Below, one piece after another: positions 41,462 to 48,779 of a stretch of 64,000 nt of DNA; the stretch's first letter is position 1; each line of letters opens with the position of its first letter. The translations under genes were made by a program, and so were the position numbers. A model generated the notes under the pieces. That model was not told the DNA's origin. It searched no databases and worked only from the letters and a program-made list of their open reading frames with translations. Origin of the DNA: Salegentibacter_A chungangensis (GTDB lineage Bacteria; Bacteroidota; Bacteroidia; Flavobacteriales; Flavobacteriaceae); assembly GCF_042678405.1 (NCBI RefSeq), contig NZ_JBHTLI010000001.1:1674001-1738000 (forward strand), given 5' to 3'.

Positions 41462-42517
41462 TTAGTTGATTCCTAATATTTTTTTGAGTTTATCCTTATC
41501 GATCTCGCTTCCGGCAAAATCATCGAATTTCTTTTCGGTAGCCTGGATAATATGGCTTTGAATAAATGGTGCTCCTTCACGTGCTCCCTGTTCAGGAGAT
41601 TTTATGCAGCATTCCCATTCCATTACCGCCCAGACATCGCACCCGTATTGGGTTAGTTTGGAGAAAATGGTCTTAAAGTCTACCTGCCCGTCGCCGGGAT
41701 GCCTGTAACGTCCGGCACGATCTCCCCAGTCTTCATAGCCTCCAAAAGTTCCTTTCTTTCCGGTAGGGTTAAATTCAGCATCCTTAACGTGGAACATTTT
41801 AATATATTCATGATAATGATCTATGTACGTAAGATAATCCAGCTGCTGCAGCACAAAATGGCTGGGATCGTATAAAAGATTTACCCGGTTATGATTATTG
41901 GTGGCACTTAAAAACCGCTCGAAAGTAACTCCGTCGTGCAGGTCTTCTCCGGGATGCACTTCATAACAAACATCCACTCCCTGTTCATCGAACTCGTTAA
42001 GTATAGGCATCCAGCGTTTTGCCAGTTCCTGAAATCCCATTTCCACAAGGCCTTCGGGACGTTGCGGCCAGGGATGGTGAGTATGCCAGAGCAAAGAACC
42101 ACTGAAGGTCCCGTGGACGTCAAGCCCAAAATGACGGCTTGCCTTTGCGGCCATCTTCATTTGCTTTACGGCCCAATCGGTTCTTTCCTTTGGTTTACCC
42201 TTGAGTTCATCTGGTGCAAAATTATCGAACATAGTATCGTAAGCCGGGTGTACGGCTACCAACTGCCCCTGCAAATGCGTGCAAAGTTCTGTTACCACCA
42301 GGCCGTAAGATTCTACTTTTCCTCTTAGCTCATCACAATAGGTCTTGCTGTCGGCAGCCCTTTCCAGGTCTATCAGAGCACTCTCCCAGGTTGGGATCTG
42401 TATTCCTTTATAACCAAGATCGGCGGCCCATTTACAAAGCCCCTCAAGTGAATTGAAAGGAGCTTTATTGTCCATAAATTGTGCGAGATATACCGCAGGT
42501 CCTTTTATAGTCTTCAT
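41462..42517 (-). CDS. Sugar isomerase/epimerase TIM-barrel protein, cytoplasmic
   Basis: The 351-residue protein is a xylose-isomerase-like TIM barrel: GLCKWAADLGYKGIQIPTWES near residue 25, CYEVHPGEDLHDG at about 200, LLYDPSHFVLQQ, IKMFHVKDAEF, and a metal-binding pattern ending in WAVMEWECCIKSPEQGA. There is no signal peptide, so it is cytoplasmic. The family includes hexulose and keto-inositol isomerases; next to Gfo/Idh and DUF1080 it fits 3-keto sugar conversion. The gene lies 9 bases from DUF1080 and 11 bases from Gfo/Idh. Confidence 0.9.
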   Translation of the reverse strand: MKTIKGPAVYLAQFMDNKAPFNSLEGLCKWAADLGYKGIQIPTWESALIDLERAADSKTYCDELRGKVESYGLVVTELCTHLQGQLVAVHPAYDTMFDNFAPDELKGKPKERTDWAVKQMKMAAKASRHFGLDVHGTFSGSLLWHTHHPWPQRPEGLVEMGFQELAKRWMPILNEFDEQGVDVCYEVHPGEDLHDGVTFERFLSATNNHNRVNLLYDPSHFVLQQLDYLTYIDHYHEYIKMFHVKDAEFNPTGKKGTFGGYEDWGDRAGRYRHPGDGQVDFKTIFSKLTQYGCDVWAVMEWECCIKSPEQGAREGAPFIQSHIIQATEKKFDDFAGSEIDKDKLKKILGIN

Positions 42518-42528
42518 AATAAATGCTT

Positions 42529-43671
42529 TTAATTTTCGTCGATTTTCACCCAGGTATTCCCGTTTTTGTGGGAGTCCACGGCTTTTTCAATAAAATTCAT
42601 TCCCCGGAGGCCGTCTGAGATCCCAGGGAATTCTCCCGGATGATACTCCTCATTATTGATGGCCCTGGCCACGCCTTTGTAGATATTACCCATCGAATCG
42701 AAGATACCTTCGGGATGTCCCGGTGGCAACTTGGTGCCGGCTAAGGAAAAGGCCGAATTATATTCGTGCCCGGGCTTGAGCACCTGCATAGGCTTTCCGT
42801 CTTCAAGCATATAAAGATAATTCGGGTTTTCCTGCTCCCATTTTAATGCGGCGTTGTCTCCGTAAATACTTACGGTGAAATTGTTCTCTTCTCCGGTAGC
42901 GATCTGGCTGGAACGAAGCACTCCTTTTACATATTCTGAAAATCTTAAAAGTATGGTCCCGTCAATATCCATCAGGTTATCTTTATAAAGATAGTTAAGG
43001 TCGGCAAGGATCTCTTTTACATGAAGGCCGCTAACGTACTCTATCATATCGAAGGCGTGCGTCCCGATATCGCCTACACAGCAACTGATCCCGGATTTTT
43101 CCGGATCAAGCCTCCAGGTATTGGAACGTTTTTCCTTATCGTGGATTATCGGGTTTATCCAGCCCTGATAATACTGAACATCGATCTTTTGAATTTTTCC
43201 GATAGCCCCCGAAGCGATCATCTCCTTCATTTGCCTTACCATAGGGTAACCGGTATAGGTATAAGTGACCGCAAAGACCTTATTGCTCTTCGCCTGAATC
43301 TCCCTTAGCTCTTTCGCCTCTTCATAAGTAGTGGTCATTGGCTTTTCACAGATCACGTGAAACTTGTTCTCCAGCAATTTTTTAGCCATAGGAAAGTGCA
43401 GGAAGTTAGGGGTGAGTACCGATACCACCTGTATCCTTTCGTGCTCAGGCAAAGCATTTTCTGCTTCTATAAGGCTGTCCAGGTCTTTGTAGATCCTCGA
43501 GGTACCAATACCTATTTCTTCTGCAAATTTTATACTCTCGTCAAGATCGATGTTAAAAACACCTCCTACCAATTCATAACGGTCGTACATGGAAGATGCA
43601 ACCCTGTGCAGTATCCCTATCAGGGAATCGCCGCCGCCTCCAAGTATTCCGAGTTTAATTTTCCTGCTCAT
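42529..43671 (-). CDS. Gfo/Idh/MocA-family NAD(P)-dependent oxidoreductase
   Basis: The 380-residue protein has an N-terminal Rossmann fold (KLGILGGGGDSLIGI, residues 6-20), the EKP catalytic motif (residues 109-111, followed by MTTTYEEA) and the substrate-domain GDIGTHAFDMIEYVSG. These enzymes oxidise or reduce sugar hydroxyls, commonly at C3. Cytoplasmic; likely to reduce a 3-keto sugar back to the sugar. It is encoded between the two TIM-barrel-family genes and the permease, with short gaps. Confidence 0.92.
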   Translation of the reverse strand: MSRKIKLGILGGGGDSLIGILHRVASSMYDRYELVGGVFNIDLDESIKFAEEIGIGTSRIYKDLDSLIEAENALPEHERIQVVSVLTPNFLHFPMAKKLLENKFHVICEKPMTTTYEEAKELREIQAKSNKVFAVTYTYTGYPMVRQMKEMIASGAIGKIQKIDVQYYQGWINPIIHDKEKRSNTWRLDPEKSGISCCVGDIGTHAFDMIEYVSGLHVKEILADLNYLYKDNLMDIDGTILLRFSEYVKGVLRSSQIATGEENNFTVSIYGDNAALKWEQENPNYLYMLEDGKPMQVLKPGHEYNSAFSLAGTKLPPGHPEGIFDSMGNIYKGVARAINNEEYHPGEFPGISDGLRGMNFIEKAVDSHKNGNTWVKIDEN

Positions 43672-43692
43672 AATATCTTTTCTTTTGATGTT

Positions 43693-44931
43693 TTATATTT
43701 CTATGTCTTTCTTTTCAATTTTCTCATTTCTGAAGAATATAGCAAAAAGCACCATAATGATCAGGGCGAAAATGGCTGGGAAAGTCCAGATATCTGCCCA
43801 GTTGTGGAGTCCGCCTTCAACAAGGTTGGCATCGGTAATGATACCGGCAACATAGAATCCTACCAGCATACCTACCCCGTAGGTGGCCAGGGTAATGAGT
43901 CCCTGGGCGGCACTTTTAAATTTTTCTCCGGCTTTGGAATCGGTATAGATCTGGCCTGAAACGAAGAAGAAATCGTAGCAAACTCCGTGAAGCGCGATCC
44001 CTAAAATGAGCATAAAAGCCAGCTCATCGGCATTTCCATAAGCGAAAAGCAGGTATCTCACCCCCCAGGCTATCATTCCCACCAGCAGGGTAAGCTTGAT
44101 CCCGAATCTTTTCAGAAATACCGGAATAAGCAGCATAAACAATACTTCGGAACCTTGCCCTATAGCCGCTTTAGCGGTGGAATTTTCCACCCCAATTTCA
44201 GTAAGGAACGGACTAAGGTTCTGGTAATAGAAAGCCAGCGGGATACTGATGAGTACCGAAGAGAGAAAGAAGATAAGAAAGTTCTTGCTTTTTAGAAGGC
44301 TCAGGGCATCCAGCCCCAGGATCTCTGAAAGTGAAGGCTTTTCTCCTGTTTTCGCCTTCGGGGGAGTGCCCGGTAAAAAGAAACTCCAAATTCCCAGTAA
44401 AGCTGAAGCAGCCGCAGTCATTAAAAAGGTGTTTTCCAGCATTCCCTGCTGGATGGCCTCGGCCGAGTCCCAGCCAAAAATAAGGCTTATGGCAAGCCCG
44501 GAAACGATCCAGCCTATGGTACCGAAAACTCTTATAAAAGAGAATTCTTTTGCAGGATCTTTCATCTGGTTGAAAGAAACCGAATTTACAAGGGCCAGGG
44601 TAGGCATATAGGCGATCATATAGCCCAGCACATAGGGATAAAAGGCCGTAAAATTTTCGGCATAAGCCATCTGGTACATTAGAAAAGCCCCTACAATATG
44701 AAGAACCGCCAGGATCTTCTCTGCATTAAAATACCGGTCAGCAATCAGGCCAATTATAAACGGAGCGATAATAGCTCCCCAGGATTGGGTGGAAAAAGCC
44801 GAGGCTATTTGGGTTGAACTTGCATCAAGATTTTGGCCCAGGAAAGTGCCCAGGGTGACAAACCATCCGCCCCAGATGAAGAATTCAAGGAACATCATTA
44901 CGGACAGTTGGAAGCGTACTAAGTTTCTCAT
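43693..44931 (-). CDS. NupG-family MFS permease
   Basis: The 412-residue protein has twelve hydrophobic helices and the nucleoside:H+ symporter pattern: RFQLSVMMFLEFFIWGGWFVTLG at the N-terminus, LALVNSVSFNQM, and ILGIALHGVCYDFFFVSGQIY near residue 330. Relatives in sugar loci carry modified sugars into the cytoplasm, probably the function here instead of nucleosides. It is flanked by Gfo/Idh (21 bases) and the TIM-barrel lipoprotein (21 bases). Confidence 0.9.
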   Translation of the reverse strand: MRNLVRFQLSVMMFLEFFIWGGWFVTLGTFLGQNLDASSTQIASAFSTQSWGAIIAPFIIGLIADRYFNAEKILAVLHIVGAFLMYQMAYAENFTAFYPYVLGYMIAYMPTLALVNSVSFNQMKDPAKEFSFIRVFGTIGWIVSGLAISLIFGWDSAEAIQQGMLENTFLMTAAASALLGIWSFFLPGTPPKAKTGEKPSLSEILGLDALSLLKSKNFLIFFLSSVLISIPLAFYYQNLSPFLTEIGVENSTAKAAIGQGSEVLFMLLIPVFLKRFGIKLTLLVGMIAWGVRYLLFAYGNADELAFMLILGIALHGVCYDFFFVSGQIYTDSKAGEKFKSAAQGLITLATYGVGMLVGFYVAGIITDANLVEGGLHNWADIWTFPAIFALIIMVLFAIFFRNEKIEKKDIEI

Positions 44932-44952
44932 AGTTGGTTAGTTCTGTTTATT

Positions 44953-45948
44953 TTAATTCAATTTGCTGCCTTCTTTAATCAATAACTCTTTGGTGGCCAT
45001 AATTCCTTTTTCTTCGGAAAGGCTGTCTCCTTCATACTCAACTCCTATAAAACCACCATATCCTGCCTCCTTAACGATCTCCAGGATCCGGCCATAATCT
45101 ATGGTAGTTTCTTCCCCTTCTTTATTAAAATCATAAGATTTTGCACTTACGGCTTTGGCGTAAGGCATCATCTCCCTAACACCTTTATAACGCGGATATT
45201 CCTCAACGCATTGAGCTTCCCAGCGTTCTCCGCCTTCACGTTTAAGGCAGAAATTCCCAAAATCAGGAAGAGTCCCGACGTTGGGCATGTTTACCATTTC
45301 CATCACCTCGGTAAGCAATTTGGCATTTGAGGAAAGGTAGCCGTGATTCTCAACCAGCACATTCACTCCTTTAGGCTGTGCATATTCTGCCAGTTTCTTT
45401 AGGGCATCGGCAGCGTTCTTTTTCCATTCTTCGGCTTCGGGACTACCAAAAAGGTTAACCCTTATAGAATGTGCGCCCAGATATTCAGCGGCATCTATCC
45501 ATTTTTTATGATTTTCTACTGCCTTATTTCTTTCAGTTTCATCAGAAACGGCCAGGTCGCCTTCTTCGTCCACCATAATCAGTACATTTCTGATATTGTA
45601 TTTGTCGCTTTCAGCTTTAAGGGTATCCAACATTTTTTGAAATGCTTCTTCCTGGTTTTCCGCATTTTTATAGTGATCCTGATAAAAGGCACTAACATAC
45701 TCTAAACCTTCAAAGCCCATTTCATTGGCTTTTTTAGCAAAATGCATAGGATCCAGTTTTTTATCGAAGATCTGCCGGTGCAGTGACCATTCGGCAAGAG
45801 ACAATTTGAAAAATGGATCTTTTCGTACCTGCTCTTCAGCTGCCGCTTTTTTCGGTTCAGCTTCTTTTTGCTGATTTTTGCAGGAGAGGATACCAAGACC
45901 AAGGCAAATTAATAAGACTTGAAAAGAGGTTTTGGAAAGGAAGTTCAT
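44953..45948 (-). CDS. TIM-barrel isomerase-like lipoprotein
   Basis: The 331-residue protein is an envelope lipoprotein (LGLGILSC, Cys23) with a xylose-isomerase-like TIM barrel: FFKLSLAEWSLHRQIF, KANEMGFEGLEYVSAFY, NVLVENHGYLSSNAKLL and YGGFIGVEYEGDSLSEEKG. Periplasmic sugar isomerase/epimerase lipoproteins are rarer than cytoplasmic ones and appear with 3-keto sugar enzymes. It is the first gene of the operon, with its start facing the divergent GMC gene and 151 bases between. Confidence 0.9.
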   Translation of the reverse strand: MNFLSKTSFQVLLICLGLGILSCKNQQKEAEPKKAAAEEQVRKDPFFKLSLAEWSLHRQIFDKKLDPMHFAKKANEMGFEGLEYVSAFYQDHYKNAENQEEAFQKMLDTLKAESDKYNIRNVLIMVDEEGDLAVSDETERNKAVENHKKWIDAAEYLGAHSIRVNLFGSPEAEEWKKNAADALKKLAEYAQPKGVNVLVENHGYLSSNAKLLTEVMEMVNMPNVGTLPDFGNFCLKREGGERWEAQCVEEYPRYKGVREMMPYAKAVSAKSYDFNKEGEETTIDYGRILEIVKEAGYGGFIGVEYEGDSLSEEKGIMATKELLIKEGSKLN

Positions 45949-46003
45949 CTGGATTTTATTTTAGGAGCAATACTTCTGAATGCTCAGTATTTTTAGGAAA
46001 CTT

Positions 46004-46017
46004 AAAAGTATACTTTT
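46004..46017. promoter_or_regulatory. Perfect 14-bp palindrome in the divergent promoter
   Basis: AAAAGTATACTTTT is self-complementary. It lies between the two divergent 3-keto-sugar operons, about 53 bases before the expected GMC transcription start. It may be a regulator site for both directions. Confidence 0.4.
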
Positions 46018-46025
46018 TTTTAAAC

Positions 46026-46058
46026 CTTTAAAATTATAAGCATAAATTTATATATTTG
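46026..46058 (+). promoter_or_regulatory. Promoter of the GMC operon
   Basis: TATATTTG (46051-46058) is an exact TAnnTTTG box; a degenerate TTT lies about 20 bases upstream (46027-46029). Predicted transcript start near 46063, leaving a 37-base leader to the GTG start. Confidence 0.5.
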
Positions 46059-46099
46059 GTGGAGTTCGATCTATAAATTTATCAAACACCAAACAAATT

Positions 46100-47800
46100 G
46101 TGAGTAATTATTACGAAAATGAAAGTTTTGATGCTATCGTCGTAGGTACTGGAATCAGCGGAGGATGGGCTGCAAAAGAACTTTGTGAAAAAGGCTTCAA
46201 GACCCTTGTTTTAGAACGGGGGAGAATGGTAAAGCACATCGAAGATTATCCTACTATGAACGATGACCCCTGGGATTATAAATTTAAAGGTCAGGTTACC
46301 AGAGAAGAAAAGAAAAGGCAGTTTAAACAGGACAGAACCGGGTATACGGTAAATGAAGCCAGTAAACACTGGTTTGTTGACGATATAAAACACCCTTATA
46401 ATGAAACCAAAAGATTTGACTGGATGCGTGGGTATCACGTAGGCGGAAGGTCTATCATGTGGGGACGTCACAGCTACCGGTTAAGCGATCTGGATTTTGA
46501 AGCAAACAAGAAAGAGGGGATAGGCGTGGACTGGCCCATCAGGTACAAGGATATTGCTCCCTGGTATGATTATGTTGAGACCTTTATAGGCGTAAGCGGG
46601 GAGAACCTCGGGCTTAGCCAGCTTCCCGACGGGAAGTTTCTTCCGATGATGGAGCTCAACTGTGTTGAAGACCATCTTAAAAAGAATATGGCCGAAAACT
46701 TCAAAGACCGTGTTCTTACCGCCGGAAGAGTGGCGCATATTACCGGAGATAAAAAATTTGAAGGAAGGACCAATTGCCAGTTCAGGAACAGGTGTATTAG
46801 AGGTTGTCCCTTTGGAGGTTACTTTAGCAGTAATTCTTCAACTTTACCGGCGGCAGAACGAACCGGGAATATGACGCTTCGTCCTAACTCCGTAGTGAGC
46901 CAGGTAATCTACGATCCCGATACCAAAAAAGCTACAGGGGTAAAGGTGATAGATGCGAACACCAAGGAGACAATTGAATATAAGGCTAATGTGATCTTCC
47001 TCTGTGCTTCGGCTATCGCTTCCACGAGTATCCTTATGCAGTCAAAATCAGATCGCTTTCCTAACGGAATGGGTAACGATAGCGGCGAACTTGGACATAA
47101 TATTATGGATCATCATTTTAAAGCCGGCGCTTCAGGAAAATACGATGGCTTTAAAGACTCTTATTATAAAGGAAGGAAGCCGAACGGGATTTACCTGCCT
47201 CGTTTCAGAAATCTTTCGGATAACGAAAACCTGAGCTTTAAACGTGGTTATGGCTACCAGGGTGGAGCAAGTCGCGGCGATTGGTCGCAAAGTATTGCCG
47301 AGGCCGGTTATGGGGAAGACCTTAAAAAAGCCATTAGCGAGCCGGGAGGCTGGACGATGGGGCTGATGGGCTTCGGAGAGACTCTGCCTTACCACGAAAA
47401 TAAAATGACCCTGGATTATAACAAATTAGACGAATGGGATCTCCCAACCGTAACCTTTGATGCTGAATTTAAGGAAAATGAGCTGGAGATGCGTAAGGAT
47501 ATGGTGGAACAGGCAGTAGATATGCTCGAGAAAGCCGGTTTCAAGGATGTTCAGGGATATGATGATATAGGTGCCCCGGGACTTGGAATCCACGAAATGG
47601 GAACCGCCAGAATGGGGCGTGATCCCAAGACTTCTGTCCTGAACGGGAACAACCAGGTACATGCCGTTCCTAATGTATATGTTACCGATGGCTCTTTTAT
47701 GACCTCTGCGGCCTGCCAGAACCCGTCTTTAACTTATATGGCGATGACGGCCAGGGCGGTGGATCACGCGGCCAGAAATTTTAAAAAATCTAACGCATAA
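46100..47800 (+). CDS. GMC-family FAD oxidoreductase (glycoside 3-dehydrogenase-like large subunit)
   Basis: The 566-residue flavoprotein has the ADP-binding fold AIVVGTGISGGWAAKEL (residues 12-28), the GMC box GGRSIMWGRH near 115, and the catalytic His498 and Asn541 in HEMGTARMG and QNPSLTYMAM. Cys226, Cys232 and Cys236 form C-x5-C-x3-C, as described for the iron-sulfur site of FAD-dependent glucose dehydrogenase alpha subunits. The GTG start at 46100 is the only sensible one. It has no signal peptide; the Tat-signal small subunit 10 bases downstream would carry it out. Substrate is likely the C3-hydroxyl of a glycoside. Confidence 0.9.
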   Translation: MSNYYENESFDAIVVGTGISGGWAAKELCEKGFKTLVLERGRMVKHIEDYPTMNDDPWDYKFKGQVTREEKKRQFKQDRTGYTVNEASKHWFVDDIKHPYNETKRFDWMRGYHVGGRSIMWGRHSYRLSDLDFEANKKEGIGVDWPIRYKDIAPWYDYVETFIGVSGENLGLSQLPDGKFLPMMELNCVEDHLKKNMAENFKDRVLTAGRVAHITGDKKFEGRTNCQFRNRCIRGCPFGGYFSSNSSTLPAAERTGNMTLRPNSVVSQVIYDPDTKKATGVKVIDANTKETIEYKANVIFLCASAIASTSILMQSKSDRFPNGMGNDSGELGHNIMDHHFKAGASGKYDGFKDSYYKGRKPNGIYLPRFRNLSDNENLSFKRGYGYQGGASRGDWSQSIAEAGYGEDLKKAISEPGGWTMGLMGFGETLPYHENKMTLDYNKLDEWDLPTVTFDAEFKENELEMRKDMVEQAVDMLEKAGFKDVQGYDDIGAPGLGIHEMGTARMGRDPKTSVLNGNNQVHAVPNVYVTDGSFMTSAACQNPSLTYMAMTARAVDHAARNFKKSNA

Positions 47801-47810
47801 ATCCGGAATT

Positions 47811-48455
47811 ATGAACAGAAGACAGGCATTAAGGAATATTGGATTAGGGACCGGAGCTCTTGTAGTGGGCCCTACCACGCTTGGATTATTGCAAAGCTGT
47901 AAAAATGAGCCTTCCTATAACTGGCAACCGACCTTTTTGAGTGCTGCCAACGGGTTTGCACTTCAGCAGATCCTGGAAGTGATCATACCCAAAACGGATA
48001 CTCCCGGAGCTAAAGATCTCAATCTTGCCAAATTCATAGACTCCTATATGGATAAAGTAGCTTCTAAAGAAAAGCAAAATGAATTTCTTGAAACAGCAGA
48101 TGCATTTTCAAGGGCCTTCCAGGAGGAGTTCGATAAGGAAGCCGGGGAGGGCACAGCTGAAAATTATGAGCAGATCGTTAGAAAGTATTTAAAAGCAAAT
48201 GATAAAGAAATAGAGGTATATAAAAAACGCCTTACCGAAACCCAGGACCCTCAGGACAGAGATCCGAAGGTGTTGATGGATGCAGATGCCGGAGCTTTTT
48301 CCTATCTAGAGAATGTTAGAGGGATGGGGATATGGGGATGGAAGACCAGCGAGCAAATAGGAGAAAATGTGCTATGGTATGACCCGGTTCCCGGAGAATA
48401 TATTCCCTGCGGCCCAACCTCTGAATTGGGGAATGGGAAAACAATGTCATTATAA
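47811..48455 (+). CDS. Gluconate 2-dehydrogenase subunit 3 family protein with Tat signal
   Basis: The 214-residue protein begins with a twin-arginine motif (RRQALRNIGLGTG) and a hydrophobic segment ending LLQSC, so it is probably a Tat-exported lipoprotein. The mature part has the subunit-3 pattern QQILEVIIPKTDTPGAKDLN and GFAxx-like YLENVRGMGIWGWKTSEQIG. It serves as the hitchhiker chaperone and small subunit for the GMC flavoprotein. It is the second and last gene of the operon. No cytochrome c gene follows, so the electron acceptor is not encoded here. Confidence 0.92.
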   Translation: MNRRQALRNIGLGTGALVVGPTTLGLLQSCKNEPSYNWQPTFLSAANGFALQQILEVIIPKTDTPGAKDLNLAKFIDSYMDKVASKEKQNEFLETADAFSRAFQEEFDKEAGEGTAENYEQIVRKYLKANDKEIEVYKKRLTETQDPQDRDPKVLMDADAGAFSYLENVRGMGIWGWKTSEQIGENVLWYDPVPGEYIPCGPTSELGNGKTMSL

Positions 48456-48472
48456 TCAGAACATTATTTCAC

Positions 48473-48513
48473 AAACCGGTAATTAAGTTTTTCTTAAAAT
48501 TACCGGTTTTTTT
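48473..48513 (+). terminator. Terminator of the GMC operon
   Basis: AAACCGGTAATT pairs with AATTACCGGTTT (with a short side bulge) around a T-rich loop, followed by seven T. Confidence 0.9.
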
Positions 48514-48651
48514 GTGCTTGATTTTACCTTCACAAAAAGCCGGCTTAACTTTTTGAACTATGAAGTCTGGAAATTATTGATGTGATTATTGAAATTCCTG
48601 AATTATTTTTAATCATTTTAAACAATTGCTAAAAGAAGATAAGTTCTCAAC

Positions 48652-48667
48652 ACGAAAACGTTTTCGT
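48652..48667. promoter_or_regulatory. Perfect 16-bp LacI-type operator upstream of SusC
   Basis: ACGAAAACGTTTTCGT is fully self-complementary with a central CG, the hallmark of LacI/GalR-family operators. It lies 20 bases before the -33 box, about 65 bases before the expected transcript start. No LacI gene is in the window. Confidence 0.7.
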
Positions 48668-48686
48668 AGCTTCTAATTGCTCATTT

Positions 48687-48719
48687 TTTGATTAATTAAC
48701 AAATATTTGTATATATTTA
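48687..48719 (+). promoter_or_regulatory. Promoter of the SusC-SusD operon
   Basis: TTTG (48687-48690), a 21-base spacer, then TATATTTA (48712-48719), one mismatch from TAnnTTTG. The 21-base spacer equals that of the PadR-PspC promoter. Predicted leader of about 56 bases to the SusC ATG. Confidence 0.6.
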
Positions 48720-48779
48720 TGAGTCTTCAAGGCTATTTGATAAGCTTTTGTAGGATATCACCAACTAAAATTCAACTTT

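Larger units (their letters stand above)
48456..48779. other. Regulatory gap before the SusC operon
   Basis: This 324-base stretch holds the GMC-operon terminator (48473-48513), the LacI-type palindrome (48652-48667) and the SusC promoter (48687-48719). No other gene is visible. Confidence 0.7.
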
